The notes below the pieces were generated by a model. That model was not told the origin of the DNA, made no database searches, and saw only the letters and a program-made list of their open reading frames with translations. 35,635 nucleotides of DNA, taken from assembly GCA_020635175.1 (NCBI GenBank), contig JACKAH010000014.1, positions 1 through 35,635 on the forward strand. The letters are read 5' to 3'. The position numbers were made by a program, and so were the translations under genes. The DNA comes from Deltaproteobacteria bacterium. GTDB lineage: Bacteria; Bdellovibrionota_C; UBA2361; J135. Shown in pieces: positions 33,800 to 35,635 of this stretch (positions are counted from its first letter, which is position 1; the number at the start of each line of letters is the position of its first letter).

Positions 33800-33842
33800 G
33801 TGACCAAGGTGTTTTAAACAACTAAAAACACCCCCAGGTCAC
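33800..33842. repeat. 14-bp inverted repeat between GC-rich gene and SH3 gene
   Basis: GTGACC and GGTGTTTT (33800-33815) face AAAACACC and GGTCAC (33825-33842), with a 9-bp loop and an AA/CCCA internal bulge. It follows the stop of the minus-strand SH3 gene by 39 bp and could end its transcript, but there is no T tract. The GTGACCA/TGGTCAC core also occurs in the terminator at 32057-32139. Confidence 0.6.
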
Positions 33843-33881
33843 CAAGATTTGATCATAGTCCAAAGGATAGAGTCAATCAAA

Positions 33882-35255
33882 CTAATAGAGTCGTTCCGCA
33901 TCTTGAGCGAGCACAAAACCCAATTTGCCTTTTCGTGAACGAACTTTCAGCCAATCACCCGATCTAGAAAGCACCTCGATTCGCGCGCCCTGATCGAGGT
34001 AAGCGATTGAAATTCCAAGGAATGAAGGCTTCGACATCACACGAGTACTTGCAATGATTCGATAGAGTTCACCTTTACCAGATAGATCTTCGCTTGGCAG
34101 GGACGGCGAGGATCCAGGATATGAACTCTCATCAGCTAAGTTTTGGTTTTGCAGCTTTGATAGCTCTGGATAAAAAACAGTCCCCTCTACAGGAGAAGTT
34201 GTATTCACAGTTTCTTTTTTAACTGAGTGCTGCGGTGCAGTCGCATTCTTTGTGGGCGATGATACTTCAGTCTTTTCAGGCAGACTAGAATCAATCTCTT
34301 CCTTAGTTAGGCCAGCCTTAGCTTCCTTCATGTCATAAAGGATCGCATCAAGAGTTGTTAGTTTTGCAACTCTTTCAGCTTTCGGGATTACTGGCTCAGC
34401 TCGCTGTTCTCCCGTTTCTATCGGCAAATACGGTTTCTCTGCGTCATCACTAAATAGAGCTAGGACCTGATCTTTGTATTGATACCCGCCATATAGCATA
34501 GCAAACAAGCTTATAACAGCTATTAGCTTATAAGATAACTGCTTTGATTTAGGCTTATCAGAAGCAACTTTTATTTTAGGTTCTTCTGAATTAGTCGCTA
34601 CCTTTTCTTTCTTGCCTAATTTCAGAGTTAACTTATCAATTGCTTGTTGCCGCCGCTCCTTTAGCTTTTTCTTTCCTAATGTCTGATCAACTAGTTCCTG
34701 TTCATTTACTAAAACATCCCTAAGTTTATCTGCAACACCAAGGTCAAATTTAAGAGAGCGATTATAGAATTCAAATCCTAAATTATCAGACAATGTAGAC
34801 GTAAGGTTCGAACCTATCTTGATAAGAATTAAAGCTATCTCTTTTTTTAGCTTTAGATCTAATTGATCAATCTGCTTAAGTAGCGATTTAGTAGCGCTAT
34901 CAGCAGGCGCAGATAAAATTGATGCTGGCACAGTTTTTAACTCTAACTGTGATTTGACCCAGAAAAGCCTTGTTAATGGAGATTCCTCCTCAGAGCGATC
35001 TAATTCTTTCTCAGATAACTTTTGCAGAGTCTTCCACTCTTTTCTATCAAACAAACTCTGAAGATCATCAACGCCAGAGGCTGAAGATCTGGAAGACTTT
35101 CCGTTGAGATCTAATTGTTTTGTACTCTGAGAACTCTTTACAATCTCGGCAGCGGTATCGGAATCCTCGGCGAGAGAAGAGACTAGAGACTCAAAGCCTA
35201 AATCAAGTCGCTTTTGCTTATCGCTTGAACTGTTTTTCTCTAATCCTTTAGACAT
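33882..35255 (-). CDS. membrane protein with C-terminal SH3-like domain
   Basis: 457 residues. Residues 1-240 are cytoplasmic, charged and helical, with a Lys-rich stretch near 195-220. One membrane helix lies at about 242-258 (LIAVISLFAMLYGGY). A low-complexity Ser/Thr/Pro/Glu linker of ~130 residues follows, then a bacterial SH3-type domain at about 394-457 (YRIIASTRVMSKPSFLG, GARIEVLSRSGDWLKVRSRKGKLGFV). Such domains usually sit in the periplasm and bind cell-wall or other peptides. This N-in topology resembles envelope-linked adaptor proteins. No enzyme motif is visible, and I know of no family name. ATG start; no partner gene is adjacent. Confidence 0.75.
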   Translation of the reverse strand: MSKGLEKNSSSDKQKRLDLGFESLVSSLAEDSDTAAEIVKSSQSTKQLDLNGKSSRSSASGVDDLQSLFDRKEWKTLQKLSEKELDRSEEESPLTRLFWVKSQLELKTVPASILSAPADSATKSLLKQIDQLDLKLKKEIALILIKIGSNLTSTLSDNLGFEFYNRSLKFDLGVADKLRDVLVNEQELVDQTLGKKKLKERRQQAIDKLTLKLGKKEKVATNSEEPKIKVASDKPKSKQLSYKLIAVISLFAMLYGGYQYKDQVLALFSDDAEKPYLPIETGEQRAEPVIPKAERVAKLTTLDAILYDMKEAKAGLTKEEIDSSLPEKTEVSSPTKNATAPQHSVKKETVNTTSPVEGTVFYPELSKLQNQNLADESSYPGSSPSLPSEDLSGKGELYRIIASTRVMSKPSFLGISIAYLDQGARIEVLSRSGDWLKVRSRKGKLGFVLAQDAERLY

Positions 35256-35635
35256 TCTGAAATCTACTTAGCGGCATTCTTTTCAATCTGACAAAACATT
35301 GAACATTAATTATAACATTCTTTTCTTATCTCTGACCAAATCAGCAGAAACTGATTTTGAAGTTACTGAAGATATTAAAGTTATTAACAAAAAATGCCTG
35401 GCCGCATACTTAAAGAGCATGAAAATCGAACTCTAGCACTTTCGCAACACACTGAAAATACTATAAAGTTTTGTGAGTTTTCGGATTTAATCACTTCGTA
35501 GTATAGGCTAATAGCTTAAATCCATAAATTTATAACCCTGAGATTAATGCAATCACTTAGAAGCTCGCTGATTAGACTACTCTCAATTCGCTTCGACTCG
35601 ATCTCAATCCCTGAGTCGTTTCGAAATTATAATCC
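35256..35635. other. right-end region with no clear gene
   Basis: 380 bp of AT-rich sequence upstream of the SH3 gene. The only plausible ORF is 36 codons, 35394-35504 plus (MPGRILKEHENRTLALSQHT at its start), without a ribosome binding site, and I do not call it. A short repeat of TTCGACTCGAT and TGAGTCGTTTCGAA lies near 35590-35620. No RNA gene or terminator is recognised; the promoter of the SH3 gene is probably somewhere here. Confidence 0.4.

Noticed and set aside
35394..35504. 36-codon ORF near the right end
   Set aside because: No ribosome binding site and no recognisable peptide; chance is likely in AT-rich sequence.

Overview
The window reads as chromosomal DNA of a free-living Gram-negative bacterium with moderately AT-rich coding (about 40% G+C by eye). 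Gene content and order (tilS-ftsH-cdaA-ybbR-glmM-nnr-tsaE-lysC; rpoZ-rel-ridA-htrA-mutL-miaA-accA-infA) resemble lineages formerly grouped as Deltaproteobacteria. CdaA with YbbR argues against an ordinary gammaproteobacterium. I cannot place it more precisely. Most of the window is housekeeping genes packed into long operons with 0-40 bp gaps or overlaps.

Layout. 1-864: C-terminal part of an unknown protein. 867-3144 (minus): cysteine desulfurase and MnmA overlap, making a sulfur relay for tRNA 2-thiouridine. 3245-3963 (plus): a low-complexity small protein and a membrane-anchored helix-hairpin-helix protein. 3969-12317 (minus): ftsH, cdaA, ybbR, glmM, nnr, tsaE, lysC, covering membrane proteolysis, c-di-AMP synthesis, cell-wall precursors, metabolite repair, tRNA t6A and aspartate-family amino acids. 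12429-13494 (minus): tilS behind a tRNA with anticodon CAU. 13502-13614: a palindromic dispersed repeat. 13722-16853 (plus): a CorA transporter, a stand-alone FliG C-terminal-like protein, and two unknown, translationally coupled genes, one carrying three copies of a beta-rich module. 16850-19913 (minus): coaD, an aminotransferase, and a sodium:alanine symporter. 20010-21266 (plus): a CcdA-thioredoxin fusion of DsbD type. 21254-22849 (minus): a membrane pseudokinase with HEAT-like repeats. 22947-23279 (plus): DUF971. 23281-31675 (minus): the rpoZ-to-infA run.

31676-33881 is the accessory region. It holds a promoter, a 31-codon small ORF and a strong intrinsic terminator (plus strand); two copies of a compound palindromic repeat that contains the same GTCATTGCGA family as the tRNA-adjacent repeat; and one markedly GC-rich minus-strand gene of unknown function with its own GC-rich hairpin. 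Its composition and codon use are unlike everything around it, so it is either a recent acquisition or an assembly join. A membrane SH3-domain protein (33882-35255, minus) follows, and the last 380 bp appear non-coding.

The items most worth following up are the GC-rich gene, the small ORF/RNA unit, the pseudokinase, the FliG-C-like protein, and the triple-repeat protein with its small partner. I found no CRISPR array, transposase, rRNA or clearly complete mobile element.
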